This document shows positions 49,109 to 57,652 of a stretch of DNA of 64,000 bases, in pieces (within the stretch, counting starts at the first letter, position 1; the number at the start of each line of letters is the position of its first letter). The DNA is from DATLGB01 sp963740765 (GTDB lineage Bacteria > Actinomycetota > Thermoleophilia > Solirubrobacterales > Solirubrobacteraceae). The DNA lies in contig CAVUFN010000021.1 of assembly GCA_963740765.1 (NCBI GenBank), positions 35,737-99,736 on the forward strand. The letters are read 5' to 3'. Position numbers and translations under genes: made by a program. Under the pieces are notes generated by a model. It saw nothing but the letters and a program-made list of their open reading frames with translations, ran no database searches and had not been told where the DNA came from.

Positions 49109-50244
49109 CGCTCCTGGCGGCCCTCGCGGGCTGCGGAGGAGGGCAGAAGCACACGCCGGCGCCGACGCCCGCGCCGACCCCGTCGCCCGATCCCGGGCTG
49201 GCGATCGGCATCACGGAGGAGAACCCGGCCTTCCTGGCCGGCTCCGAGGACCCCGTCTTCGACCGCTGGCACCAGGCGCTGGCCAAGCTGGAGCCGACCT
49301 ACTACCGCTGGGTCGTCGACTGGGCCGACCACACCGACGCGGAGGGCAACCTCTCGGTCGACAGGCCTCAGGGCGGCTGCCTGCGCACGGTCCCGCCGTG
49401 CGCGGGGTGGCCGGGCATCCGCGGGCAGCTGGAGGGGATGGCGGCCGCGCAGAAGGCAGCACCCGGTCGCTTCCGCGTCATCGCCACCGTCTTCAACACG
49501 CCCGCCGCTCTCGCCCGCGGGCCGTCGGGCTGCGAGACGGACGACGTCGAGCCGCGCTCGCGGGTGCCGCGCGACCTCGACGACTACCGCGAGCTGCTGC
49601 GCACCGTCGAGGCGGAGGCCAAGCGGGCCGGCGTGCGGATCGAGTACTGGATGCCGTGGAACGAGCCCAACCACGCGTACTTCATCTCGCCCCAGCGCTC
49701 CGCCTGCTCGCCCCGTGCGCCCAGCGCCTCCGTCAAGCGCTACGTCGAGCTGGCCCGCGCGGCTCAGGAGGTCGTCGGCCGCGATCGCGTCATCGGCGCC
49801 GAGCTGGCCGGCGTCTCCCGCGTGACCAACTTCTCCACGGGCGAGCCGGAGTTCATCCGCGGCCTGCCGCGCGACCTCGTCTGCGGGACGCCCGTCTTCA
49901 CCCAGCACGACTACGACGGCGGCCCCGACCCGCTGCCCGTCCTCAAGCGCGAGCTCGACCGCTTCCACTGCGAGCAGCCCCCGAAGATCTGGATCACGGA
50001 GGCCGGTGGGCGCCAGGACCGCTACACGCCCGAGCAGGTCTGCCGCATGGACGAGCGCCAGCTGCGCAAGTGGGAGCGCGACCCGCGCGTCGACGCCGCG
50101 TTCCACTACACGCTGCGCGAGGACGACGTCTACCCGACCGGCCTGGTCAGCACGGACCTCACGTACGCCTTCCCGGCGCTGAAGCTGTGGCAGGCCTGGG
50201 GCGGCTCAGGCGTTGGCCTGCGACAGCAGCCACAGTGCCAGTGA
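49051..50244 (+). CDS. Lipoprotein with clan GH-A glycosidase-like barrel
   Basis: 397 residues from GTG 49051 (ATG 49057 also possible), overlapping erpA. A basic N-terminus and lipobox LAALAGC mark a lipoprotein; a PTPAPTPSP linker follows. The catalytic domain has WMPWNEPNHAYF with acid/base candidate Glu205 after a strand and IWITEAGG with nucleophile candidate Glu317, spaced as in clan GH-A retaining glycosidases (GH39/GH5-like). It would act on a polysaccharide at the cell surface. No family could be fixed. The end overlaps the convergent membrane-protein gene by 39 bp. Confidence 0.75.
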   Translation: MRMRIVVPRRGRRRSLGGLALLAALAGCGGGQKHTPAPTPAPTPSPDPGLAIGITEENPAFLAGSEDPVFDRWHQALAKLEPTYYRWVVDWADHTDAEGNLSVDRPQGGCLRTVPPCAGWPGIRGQLEGMAAAQKAAPGRFRVIATVFNTPAALARGPSGCETDDVEPRSRVPRDLDDYRELLRTVEAEAKRAGVRIEYWMPWNEPNHAYFISPQRSACSPRAPSASVKRYVELARAAQEVVGRDRVIGAELAGVSRVTNFSTGEPEFIRGLPRDLVCGTPVFTQHDYDGGPDPLPVLKRELDRFHCEQPPKIWITEAGGRQDRYTPEQVCRMDERQLRKWERDPRVDAAFHYTLREDDVYPTGLVSTDLTYAFPALKLWQAWGGSGVGLRQQPQCQ

Positions 50245-51531
50245 CGTGAAGCCGACCATGATCGAGAGCATCCAGTACTGCGAGCGGACGGCGTCGCGGG
50301 CGTCGTCGTAGATGACCAGCGCGCGATCGTGGGCGAGCACGAGCCCTGCGATGTGGCCGAGGACGACGAAGCCGACCTGGAAGTACCAGGTGGCGGTCTG
50401 GGAGAGCACGCCGTAGTCGATGGACGCGCTCGCGGTGCCGAACAGGTCCCAGCCGTCACCGAGCGGGTCCGACGCGAGGTAGTTGAGCGCCTGGCCCTGG
50501 AAGACCAGTGACGTCAGGTAGTGCGCCATCGCGTAGACGAGCGCGATCGGCACCAGCGAGTGGACGAACGCGCCGCGCAGGCGCTCGGCGGAGAGGCCGC
50601 CGCCGACGGACTCGGCGCCTGCGATCCCGAGCCGGTAGAAGCCGCCGATCAGCAGCGGCCCGCCGAGCAGCCCGACGGTCCCGGCCAAGTCCGTCGCCGT
50701 GTCGGGGCTGAAGGGCCCCTCGAAGAGGTTGAAGAGCGCCTCGCCGATGCCCGTCTTCCACGTCGACCCCTGCGAGAGCCCGTCGAAGGTGACCGTCCCG
50801 ATCATCACCGCCACGAGCGCGACGGTGCCCGGGAGCGGCTCGAGCCGCGGCAGCCCCGAGAGCAGCGGCCGACGGCCGACGCGCCCGTCGCGCACCTCGA
50901 AGACCGACAGCCGTGAGAACAGCCCGAAGTAGACGCCGAACGCCTCGCCCCGGGTCGCCCACGCCTCCGTCCCGTAGACGAACATCGCGCCGAGCGTCAG
51001 CGCGGTGTAGAGCAGCGCGCCGATCGCGATCGTGTCCGGCGTGTCCGCCCAGCGGCCGACCAGCTCGGTCCAGGTGAAGAAGAGCAGCCCGAGCGCGGCG
51101 GGCCAGCGGCCGAGGCGCTCGGGGTAGGGGCGGCGGCCGGTGAAGCGCAGCGCCCGGCCCAGCGCCCGCCACGGGTTGACCGCGCGGAAGACGTCCCCGA
51201 ACAGCAAGGACGCGAACACCAGCCCGACCCAGAAGACGACGTAGACGAAGGTCGGGGAGAGGTTCGCCTGGGGCGACTGCTCGCCCGCGAGGCCCGACCA
51301 GATCGTCACGCCGAGCAGGGCGACGCCCAGCGCGCCGGCGGCGACGTCGAGCGCGCGAGGGACCCGGAAGAGCGGCCTCCAGGTCACCCGCTCGAGCCGG
51401 GGCTGCGGCCACAGCGCCGCCAGGCCCACGAACGACGCGACCAGCACCGCCGCCGAGCACCAGGCGAAGACGACGGGGGGTATGGGGATGTCGGCGCGCT
51501 GGACCAGGCCATGCGCGATGACGCCGATCAC
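50206..51531 (-). CDS. Polytopic membrane protein, resembling proteins annotated 'fenitrothion hydrolase'
   Basis: 441 residues from GTG 51531, which overlaps the stop of the upstream lipoprotein gene (GTGA). About eleven TM helices; the N-terminus AHGLVQRADIPIPPVVFAWCSAAVLVASF and the motif FGDVFRAVNPWRALGR are recalled from actinobacterial proteins given that name. The annotation has weak functional basis and I infer only an integral membrane protein. The coupled thioredoxin-like lipoprotein suggests an envelope redox or transport pair. Confidence 0.65.
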   Translation of the reverse strand: MIGVIAHGLVQRADIPIPPVVFAWCSAAVLVASFVGLAALWPQPRLERVTWRPLFRVPRALDVAAGALGVALLGVTIWSGLAGEQSPQANLSPTFVYVVFWVGLVFASLLFGDVFRAVNPWRALGRALRFTGRRPYPERLGRWPAALGLLFFTWTELVGRWADTPDTIAIGALLYTALTLGAMFVYGTEAWATRGEAFGVYFGLFSRLSVFEVRDGRVGRRPLLSGLPRLEPLPGTVALVAVMIGTVTFDGLSQGSTWKTGIGEALFNLFEGPFSPDTATDLAGTVGLLGGPLLIGGFYRLGIAGAESVGGGLSAERLRGAFVHSLVPIALVYAMAHYLTSLVFQGQALNYLASDPLGDGWDLFGTASASIDYGVLSQTATWYFQVGFVVLGHIAGLVLAHDRALVIYDDARDAVRSQYWMLSIMVGFTSLALWLLSQANA

Positions 51532-52535
51532 TCGGCGGCCTTCACCGCGTTCCGGAATGCGCGGATGCCGAACGAGCCCTCCAGGCGCGCGGCGATCCTG
51601 CCCTGCTTGTCGACCGTGAACAGCCACGGCTCGCTCTTGAGGCCGAAGCGCTGCAGGGGCGGGCGGAAGCCCTTGTTGACGTTGTTGTCGACGTAGGTCT
51701 CCTGGTGGATGAACTGCACCCGGTCACCCGTCTCGTTCTTGACCTGGAGCATCTCGTCGGTGACCGGCCCGCACACGCGCGACTGGCACAGCTGCGGCGT
51801 GGAGAACAGGAGCGCCACCGGCTTCTTGCCGACCACGTCGGCGAACGAGGTCGCGCCCAGCTCGGGCGCCTTCGGGGTGCGGGTGTCGAGCAGGTCGAGG
51901 TTGCCCTTGACCGTTCCCTTCGTGTCGGTCTCGACGGCCGGCGCCTTCTCGCCCACGTCGGGGATCGGGTCCTTCTCGGGCGTCGTGACCTGAGCGGCCA
52001 TACCGGCGGCGTAGCGGGTGCCGTCGAGGTCGGAGACGGTGAGGATCTTGTAGATCCCCGGCTTCTTGAAGGGGACGTCGGCCTCGTAGATGGCGGCGAA
52101 GGAGCTCGACTCGCTGGCCGCCTGCTGGGAGCGGTACTTCGGGTCGGTCAGCAGGACGTCGGCCGGGGCGGGGAACGGGCCCTTGACCGCGCCGCCCTTG
52201 TACGGCGCGACGTAGACGACGGTCGCTCCGTAGTTGAACTTCTGCTGAGCGTCGAGCAGACCGAAGGCGATGCGCCCGCCGGGCGTCCGGTAGACCGACG
52301 TCCCGGCCAGTGCCTGCGGCCCGTCGGCGGAGAACTGGGCGGAGAACTGCTCGATGGACTGGCCGGCCTGGGGCTTCGGGAACGCCGACGCGTCGACGTC
52401 CTGGGCGGCCTTCACCTCGTCGCGGGCCTTGGAGGAGACGTTCTCGATCGGGTCCCGAGCGGACGTCTCGTTCGACGACCCGCACCCGGCCACCACGAGC
52501 AATGCGACGAACGCGACAGACATCCTCACCAGCAC
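51528..52535 (-). CDS. Thioredoxin-fold lipoprotein
   Basis: 335 residues, GTG start with TAGCCT 8 nt upstream. Lipobox VVAGC near residue 18. An N-terminal domain (about 50-185) is beta-rich (GGRIAFGLLDAQQKFNYGATVVYVAPY); the C-terminal half has a thioredoxin-like fold with KPVALLFSTPQLCQSRVCGPVTDEM, where CxxxxC replaces CxxC, and GLKSEPWLFTVDKQGRIAARLEG. It looks like a TlpA/Sco1-related thiol or metal chaperone outside the membrane. It is cotranslated with the polytopic membrane protein. Confidence 0.75.
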   Translation of the reverse strand: MLVRMSVAFVALLVVAGCGSSNETSARDPIENVSSKARDEVKAAQDVDASAFPKPQAGQSIEQFSAQFSADGPQALAGTSVYRTPGGRIAFGLLDAQQKFNYGATVVYVAPYKGGAVKGPFPAPADVLLTDPKYRSQQAASESSSFAAIYEADVPFKKPGIYKILTVSDLDGTRYAAGMAAQVTTPEKDPIPDVGEKAPAVETDTKGTVKGNLDLLDTRTPKAPELGATSFADVVGKKPVALLFSTPQLCQSRVCGPVTDEMLQVKNETGDRVQFIHQETYVDNNVNKGFRPPLQRFGLKSEPWLFTVDKQGRIAARLEGSFGIRAFRNAVKAAE

Positions 52536-52642
52536 GTCGGCGCAGGCTAGGGGGCGCGTCTAAGCGCCGTGTGTGTTGCAACGTTGGTCGAGTACGCCTG
52601 ATCTCGTTTAAGCGGGCCACCGACGGGTCCGACATTCGTCTC

Positions 52643-54370
52643 ATGCGCGCGCTGGCCATGGCCGTTCTCCTCCTCGTCCTCACCGGCACCGTCGCGCTGG
52701 CCAGCACGCCGGCGCCGACGTCGGTCGGCACGCTTTCGGGCCCCGCGCGCGACGTCACGCTCGGCCCGGACGGCAATCTCTGGCACACCACGTCGAACAA
52801 GGTCGGGTCGACGACCCCCGCCGGGGTGACGACCGAGACCACGCTCACCACCACCCCCGACCCCAGTGAGATCGTCTCCGGGCCCGGTGGCGCGTTGTGG
52901 TTCATCCACCACAGCGACGCGATCGCCCGCGTCACCACGGGCGGGACGGTCACGCTCTTCGACAACCTCGCCGTCAGGCCGGTCGGGCTCGCGAACGGGC
53001 CCGACGGGAACCTCTGGATCACCGGGGTCGACCAAGGCCTCGGCGGGATCCTCGGCGGGATCTTCAACTCGGACGTGATCGCGAAGATGAACCCGGCGGG
53101 TCAGATCACCGCGGCGTGGGACGGCTTTGCCAACGCTCCGACCGACATCGCGGCAGGCCCGGACGGAAAGCTGTGGTTCACCGAGCCGGGCGCCAAGCGC
53201 ATCGGCAGCATCACCGTCAGCGGCACCATCACGGAGTTCGCGACGCCCGACCGGGCACAGTCGATCGCTGCCGGTCCGGACGGGAACCTCTGGTTCACCG
53301 AGGCCGACGACGCCGTCGGCCGGATCACCACGGCCGGCGTGGTGACGCGCTTCGGCGCTGCCGGGTTGAATCCCAGCGACATCACCTCCGGCCCGGACGG
53401 CGCCCTCTGGTACACGATCGACAAGGGCCTCGGACGGGTGGCCACGGACGGGACGATCACCACGCTCGACCTCGACCCGGCGCGGCCCGTCGCCGTGACC
53501 GACGGCCCGGACGCGGCGATCTACTACGCCGACTCGTCCGTCTCGTCGCTGGGGCGGATCGACCTGTCGGCGTCGCCGACCCCGACCCCGACCCCGTCGC
53601 CGACCGCGTCCCCATCGCCGACCGCGTCGCCGTCGCCGACCGCGTCGCCGTCGCCGTCGCCGTCGCCCGAGCCGTCGGCGTCGCCCGAGCCGTCCGCGTC
53701 ACCCGAGCCGTCGGACTCACCCGACCCCGCCGAGCCCGCGTCGCCGACCCCTGAGCCGGCGGCGACCGTCCAGCCCACGCCCCCGCCCGATCCGTCGGCG
53801 TCGCCGACGCCCGGTCCGCCCCTCGTCGTCGTGCCGCCGGCGCCCGTCGTGAAGGAGACCGTGGTCGTCGCCGCCGACCGCGGCAAGGTCCGCGTACGCC
53901 CGCCCGGCGGTCACTTCGTCTGGATCGAGGCTGCATCGACCGTCCCGGTGGGCTCGCTGATCGATGCGCGCCGCGGCGCCGTCAGGCTGCGCACCGCCAC
54001 CACCGACGGCGAGCAGGCCGGCACCTTCTCCGCTGGGCAGTTCACGGTCCGCCAGCGCCGCAGCGGGCATGTCGAGATCCACCTCCGCGGGCGCCTGAGC
54101 TGCACGGCCGCCGGCCGCCGGCTCGCCCTCACGGCCAAGAAGGGCAAGAAGCGCCGCAAGGTGTGGGGCAGCGACAGCGGCGGGAACTTCTCCACGCACG
54201 GGCGCGACAGCGTCACGACCGTGCGCGGGACGCGGTGGCTGACCAAGGACACGTGCCGCGGGACGCTGACCCGGGTCACCGCGGGGAAGGTCGTGGTGCG
54301 CGACCGCGCCACGGGCAAGCGCCACGTGGTCACCGCCGGCCACCGCCACTTCGCCCGGCACCGTCCGTGA
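52643..54370 (+). CDS. Secreted Vgb-like beta-propeller with FecR-like C-terminal domain
   Basis: 575 residues, signal peptide (RALAMAVLLLVLTGTVALA). Residues ~25-310 are a propeller of about seven blades repeating xIAAGPDGxLWFTE, the virginiamycin-B-lyase/streptogramin-lyase fold. A Pro/Ser/Thr linker (~310-390) follows. The C-terminal ~165 residues read like a FecR domain: VPVGSLIDARRGAVRL, TFSAGQFTVRQ, VTTVRGTRWLTKD, TRVTAGKVVVRD, VTAGHRHF. It is probably extracytoplasmic and non-lyase (no catalytic His/Glu context assured). The next two genes are a paralogue and a CHASE2-HD-GYP protein. Confidence 0.82.
   Translation: MRALAMAVLLLVLTGTVALASTPAPTSVGTLSGPARDVTLGPDGNLWHTTSNKVGSTTPAGVTTETTLTTTPDPSEIVSGPGGALWFIHHSDAIARVTTGGTVTLFDNLAVRPVGLANGPDGNLWITGVDQGLGGILGGIFNSDVIAKMNPAGQITAAWDGFANAPTDIAAGPDGKLWFTEPGAKRIGSITVSGTITEFATPDRAQSIAAGPDGNLWFTEADDAVGRITTAGVVTRFGAAGLNPSDITSGPDGALWYTIDKGLGRVATDGTITTLDLDPARPVAVTDGPDAAIYYADSSVSSLGRIDLSASPTPTPTPSPTASPSPTASPSPTASPSPSPSPEPSASPEPSASPEPSDSPDPAEPASPTPEPAATVQPTPPPDPSASPTPGPPLVVVPPAPVVKETVVVAADRGKVRVRPPGGHFVWIEAASTVPVGSLIDARRGAVRLRTATTDGEQAGTFSAGQFTVRQRRSGHVEIHLRGRLSCTAAGRRLALTAKKGKKRRKVWGSDSGGNFSTHGRDSVTTVRGTRWLTKDTCRGTLTRVTAGKVVVRDRATGKRHVVTAGHRHFARHRP
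53575..53740 (+). repeat. low-complexity SP/PT/PE linker repeat
   Basis: Tandem units such as TCGCCGACCGCG and CCGAGCCGTCGGCGTC encode PTPSPTASPSP and EPSASPEPSA runs between the propeller and the FecR-like domain. It is a typical slippage-prone region, and its length probably varies between strains. Confidence 0.7.
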
Positions 54371-54419
54371 GCGGGCACCCCGGCTCCAGTCAACCGGCAT
54401 CCAGACCGACACTGAACCT

Positions 54420-55928
54420 ATGCACGCCTTCGCAGCGATGGGTCTGGTCGTGGCGGCGCTCGCCGCCACGGCAAGCGGCGACGCCCCGGTCACACCGGTC
54501 GGCTCGCTGAAGGCGAGCGCGATCGGCATCACCCTGGGCCCGGACGGGGCGCTCTGGCACACGTCCACGCGCGCCGTGGGGTCCACGACGACGGACGGCG
54601 TCACCAAAGAGACCGACCTGGCCATCGACGCCAACGCCCGGGCCATCACCACCGGGCCGGACGGCGCGTTGTGGTTCGTCCATCACAAGCACGCGATCGG
54701 CCGCATCGCCCCCGGGGGGGACGTGACGGTGTTCGACGACCTCGAGGCCGAGCCCAACGGCCTGACCGCAGGCCCGGACGGCAACCTCTGGTACGCCGCC
54801 AAGGACGTCCGTCGGGGGGAGCCCAAGCCCGCCGTCGGACGCATGACCCCTGCGGGCGAGTTGACCATCTTCAGCGACGGCTTCAAGGCGCGGCCGCGCG
54901 ACATCGCCGCCGGCCCCGACGGCGCCCTGTGGTTCACCGAGCCCGACGGCGGGCGCGTCGGGCGCATCACCACCGACGGCGTCGTGAGCGAGTTCGTCAC
55001 CGGCGGGACCCCGACGTCGATCGCCGCCGGGCCCGACGGCGCCCTGTGGGCCACGGACGCCACCGGATCGATCACGCGGGTGGCGACCGACGGCGCCGTG
55101 ACGCACTACGCCGAGGCCGGCACCAACCCGGGCGACATCGCCGCGGGACCGGACGGCGCGCTCTGGTACACGCTCGACGCGGGCTTCGCCCGCGTCACCA
55201 CGGCTGGGTCGATCTACACCTGGTCCGTTCCAAACAGTGAGCCGGTGTCGATCGCGGCCGGTCCCGACGACGGCATGTACTTCACGGACGCGAACGCCGC
55301 AACGCTCCAGCGCATCGACATCAGCGCGGCAGCGCTCGCGATCGCCGCAGACCAGCCCTCGGCGTCCCCGACCCCGTCCGTCTCTCCGTCGCCCCAAGGG
55401 TCGCCGACCCCCGAGCGAGCGAGGACGATCGTCGTGGCGCCGGCCAAGGGCGCGGTGCGTGTGCGGATACCCGGACGGCGCTTCAAGCGCCTCGATACCG
55501 AGCTCGGCATCCCGGTCGGCTCGATCGTCGACACCCGCCGAGGCGCCGTCGCGCTCCGCAGCCAGACCCGGTCCGGGGAACAGAGGGGCACCTTCCGCGG
55601 CGGTCTGTTCCGGGTGCGCCAGGCGCGGACGGGGCACACGGCCCTCGACCTGCGCGGACGCCTCGACTGCGGGAACGCCACCGCTCAGACGGCGCGCAGG
55701 CGCCACAAGCGGCGCAGGATCTGGGGCAAGGACAGCGGGGGCGACTTCTCCACGCACGGGCGCGACAGCGTCACGACCGTGCGCGGGACGAAGTGGCTGA
55801 CGCTCGACACGTGCCACGGGACGATCACGCGCGTCCGGAGAGGCAGCGTCGTGGTGCGCGATCGCGCCACCGGTGACCGCCACGTCGTCACCGCCGGCCA
55901 CAGCCACCTGGCCCGGCACGTGCCATGA
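54420..55928 (+). CDS. Second secreted Vgb-like propeller with FecR-like domain (paralogue)
   Basis: 502 residues with a short signal peptide (AFAAMGLVVAALAATASG). The propeller repeats ITLGPDGALWHT, ITTGPDGALWFVHH, LTAGPDGNLWYA, IAAGPDGALWFTEPD. The linker is much shorter than in the first copy (ASPTPSVSPSPQGSPTPE). The FecR-like end is strongly conserved between copies (NFSTHGRDSVTTVRGT in copy one, DFSTHGRDSVTTVRGT here), including a 47-bp identical DNA block. The stop overlaps the CHASE2-HD-GYP start (ATGA), so the two are translationally coupled. Confidence 0.82.
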   Translation: MHAFAAMGLVVAALAATASGDAPVTPVGSLKASAIGITLGPDGALWHTSTRAVGSTTTDGVTKETDLAIDANARAITTGPDGALWFVHHKHAIGRIAPGGDVTVFDDLEAEPNGLTAGPDGNLWYAAKDVRRGEPKPAVGRMTPAGELTIFSDGFKARPRDIAAGPDGALWFTEPDGGRVGRITTDGVVSEFVTGGTPTSIAAGPDGALWATDATGSITRVATDGAVTHYAEAGTNPGDIAAGPDGALWYTLDAGFARVTTAGSIYTWSVPNSEPVSIAAGPDDGMYFTDANAATLQRIDISAAALAIAADQPSASPTPSVSPSPQGSPTPERARTIVVAPAKGAVRVRIPGRRFKRLDTELGIPVGSIVDTRRGAVALRSQTRSGEQRGTFRGGLFRVRQARTGHTALDLRGRLDCGNATAQTARRRHKRRRIWGKDSGGDFSTHGRDSVTTVRGTKWLTLDTCHGTITRVRRGSVVVRDRATGDRHVVTAGHSHLARHVP

Positions 55929-57652
55929 GGCGGCGGATCCTCGCGGCCGTCGTGGCCGGTGCGCTCGTCGCCGCGGTCGGCATCCTCGGGCTCACCGCGG
56001 GTCTCGAGCGCACGAGCTACGACGCGCGCATGCAGTTGCGCGGCGAGCAGCCGACGGACGAGGTCGCGGTGATCGCGATCGACGACCGCAGCATCAACAT
56101 CCTCAACCGCTGGCCGCTGCGCCGCAACAAGCACGCGCAGGCCATCGACCGCCTGCGCGAGGCCGGCGTCGCCCGCATCGTGTACGACGTCCAGTTCACG
56201 GAGCCCTCGGACCGCCCGGCGGACGACCTCGCGCTGGTGCGCGCGGTGCGGCGTGCGCACGGCACCGTCCTGGCGACGGGGGAGAGCGACGGTGACGGCA
56301 GGACGAAGGTGCTCGGCGGCGAGGGCAACCTGCGCCGGATCGGTGCCTTCGCGGGCGCGGCCAACCTCCCCGCCGGTCCCGGTGGCGTCATCCGCCGCTA
56401 CGACCAAGAGGTCGAGGGGCTGCCGACGATGACCTCGCGCGTCGTGCCGGAGGCCCGCGGCGGGCTGATCGACTTCGCCGGCCCGGCCGGCACCATCCCG
56501 ACGTACGCGTTCGTGGACCTGCTCGACGGGCGCGTCCCCGCGTCCGCGCTGCGCGGCCGGGTCGTCGTCGTCGGCGCCTCCGCCCCGACCCTGCAGGACA
56601 TCCACCCGACCTCGGCCGGCGGCAAGCGCCTGATGCCGGGCCCGGAGATCCAGGCCAACGCGATCTCCACCGCGCTGCGCGGCGACCCACTGCGGCCTGT
56701 CCCGCTGGCCGTCGGCTACGCGCTGATGGTCGTCTTCGTGCTGGCCGCGATCTGGCGGCCGCTCGCCGCCGTCGTGCTCGGCGCGGCGTACGCGGGCGCG
56801 GCCATGCTGGCCTTCGACGCCGGCGCGGTGCTGCCGGTCGTCGTCCCGCTGCTCGGCGCGCTCACCGCCGCCGGCGCGGTCGTCCTCGCCCGGGTCGGTG
56901 CCGAGGCGCGGGCCCGCCGCGTCCTCACCCGCGACCTCGCGCGCACCCAGCTCGACGCGGTCCAGCGGCTCGCGCGGGCCTCCGAGCTGCGCGACAACGA
57001 GACGGGCGAGCACATCGAGCGCATGAGCCAGCTGTGCGAGCGCGTCGCGCTCGAGCTCGGCTGGTCACCCACCGACGCGCAACTGCTGCGCCACGCGGCC
57101 ACGCTGCACGACGTCGGCAAGATCGGCCTCCCCGACGCGATCCTGCGCAAGCCGGGACGCCTGACCGACGACGAGATCCAGACCATGCGCGTGCACGCGG
57201 CTCTGGGCGCGGATCTGCTGTCCGGCTCGAGCTCGCCGCTGCTGATGCTCGCTCAGGAGATCGCCCACACCCACCACGAGAAATGGGACGGCAGCGGCTA
57301 CCCGGAGGGGCTGTCCGGCGAGCAGATCCCGCTGTGCGGACGGATCGCCGCGGTCTGCGACGTCTTCGACGCCCTGTCGTCCGCCCGCCCGTACAAGCGC
57401 GCGTGGACGACCAACGAGGTGATCGCCGAGATCGAGTCCCAGCGCGGCCGTCACTTCGACCCCACGGTCGCGGACGCGCTCGTCACCGTGATCGGTCGCA
57501 CGCGGCCGACCGACCCCGGCTGGCGCGCCGACATCGCCGACGATCAGGCGAGCGACGCGGCTTCGGAGAGCGGCGTGCCGTCGACCGCGGACAGCGCTCG
57601 CTCGACCGAGGCGGCGACGCAGGTGAAGGTCGGCGTGTCGCGCTTGGTGTAG
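55925..57652 (+). CDS. CHASE2-HD-GYP membrane phosphodiesterase
   Basis: 575 residues. An N-terminal TM helix (5-25) precedes an extracytoplasmic CHASE2 domain (about 28-250: YDARMQLRG, VAVIAIDDRSINILNRWPLRR, VARIVYDVQFTEP, GRVVVVGASAP, PGPEIQANAISTAL). Three TM helices (~260-322) follow, a short coil, and a cytosolic HD-GYP domain: HDVGKIGLP (395-403), HHEKWDGSGYPEGLSG (450-465), RIAAVCDVFDAL. All metal and GYP residues are kept, so it should hydrolyse cyclic-di-GMP. ATG 55925 overlaps the stop of a FecR-like protein gene, the likely extracellular partner. The last 36 residues are antisense to hemQ. Confidence 0.92.
   Translation: MRRRILAAVVAGALVAAVGILGLTAGLERTSYDARMQLRGEQPTDEVAVIAIDDRSINILNRWPLRRNKHAQAIDRLREAGVARIVYDVQFTEPSDRPADDLALVRAVRRAHGTVLATGESDGDGRTKVLGGEGNLRRIGAFAGAANLPAGPGGVIRRYDQEVEGLPTMTSRVVPEARGGLIDFAGPAGTIPTYAFVDLLDGRVPASALRGRVVVVGASAPTLQDIHPTSAGGKRLMPGPEIQANAISTALRGDPLRPVPLAVGYALMVVFVLAAIWRPLAAVVLGAAYAGAAMLAFDAGAVLPVVVPLLGALTAAGAVVLARVGAEARARRVLTRDLARTQLDAVQRLARASELRDNETGEHIERMSQLCERVALELGWSPTDAQLLRHAATLHDVGKIGLPDAILRKPGRLTDDEIQTMRVHAALGADLLSGSSSPLLMLAQEIAHTHHEKWDGSGYPEGLSGEQIPLCGRIAAVCDVFDALSSARPYKRAWTTNEVIAEIESQRGRHFDPTVADALVTVIGRTRPTDPGWRADIADDQASDAASESGVPSTADSARSTEAATQVKVGVSRLV

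Noticed and set aside
53575..53740. possible minisatellite or CRISPR-like array
   Set aside because: The repeats encode a Pro/Ser/Thr linker in frame within a secreted protein and have no spacer structure.
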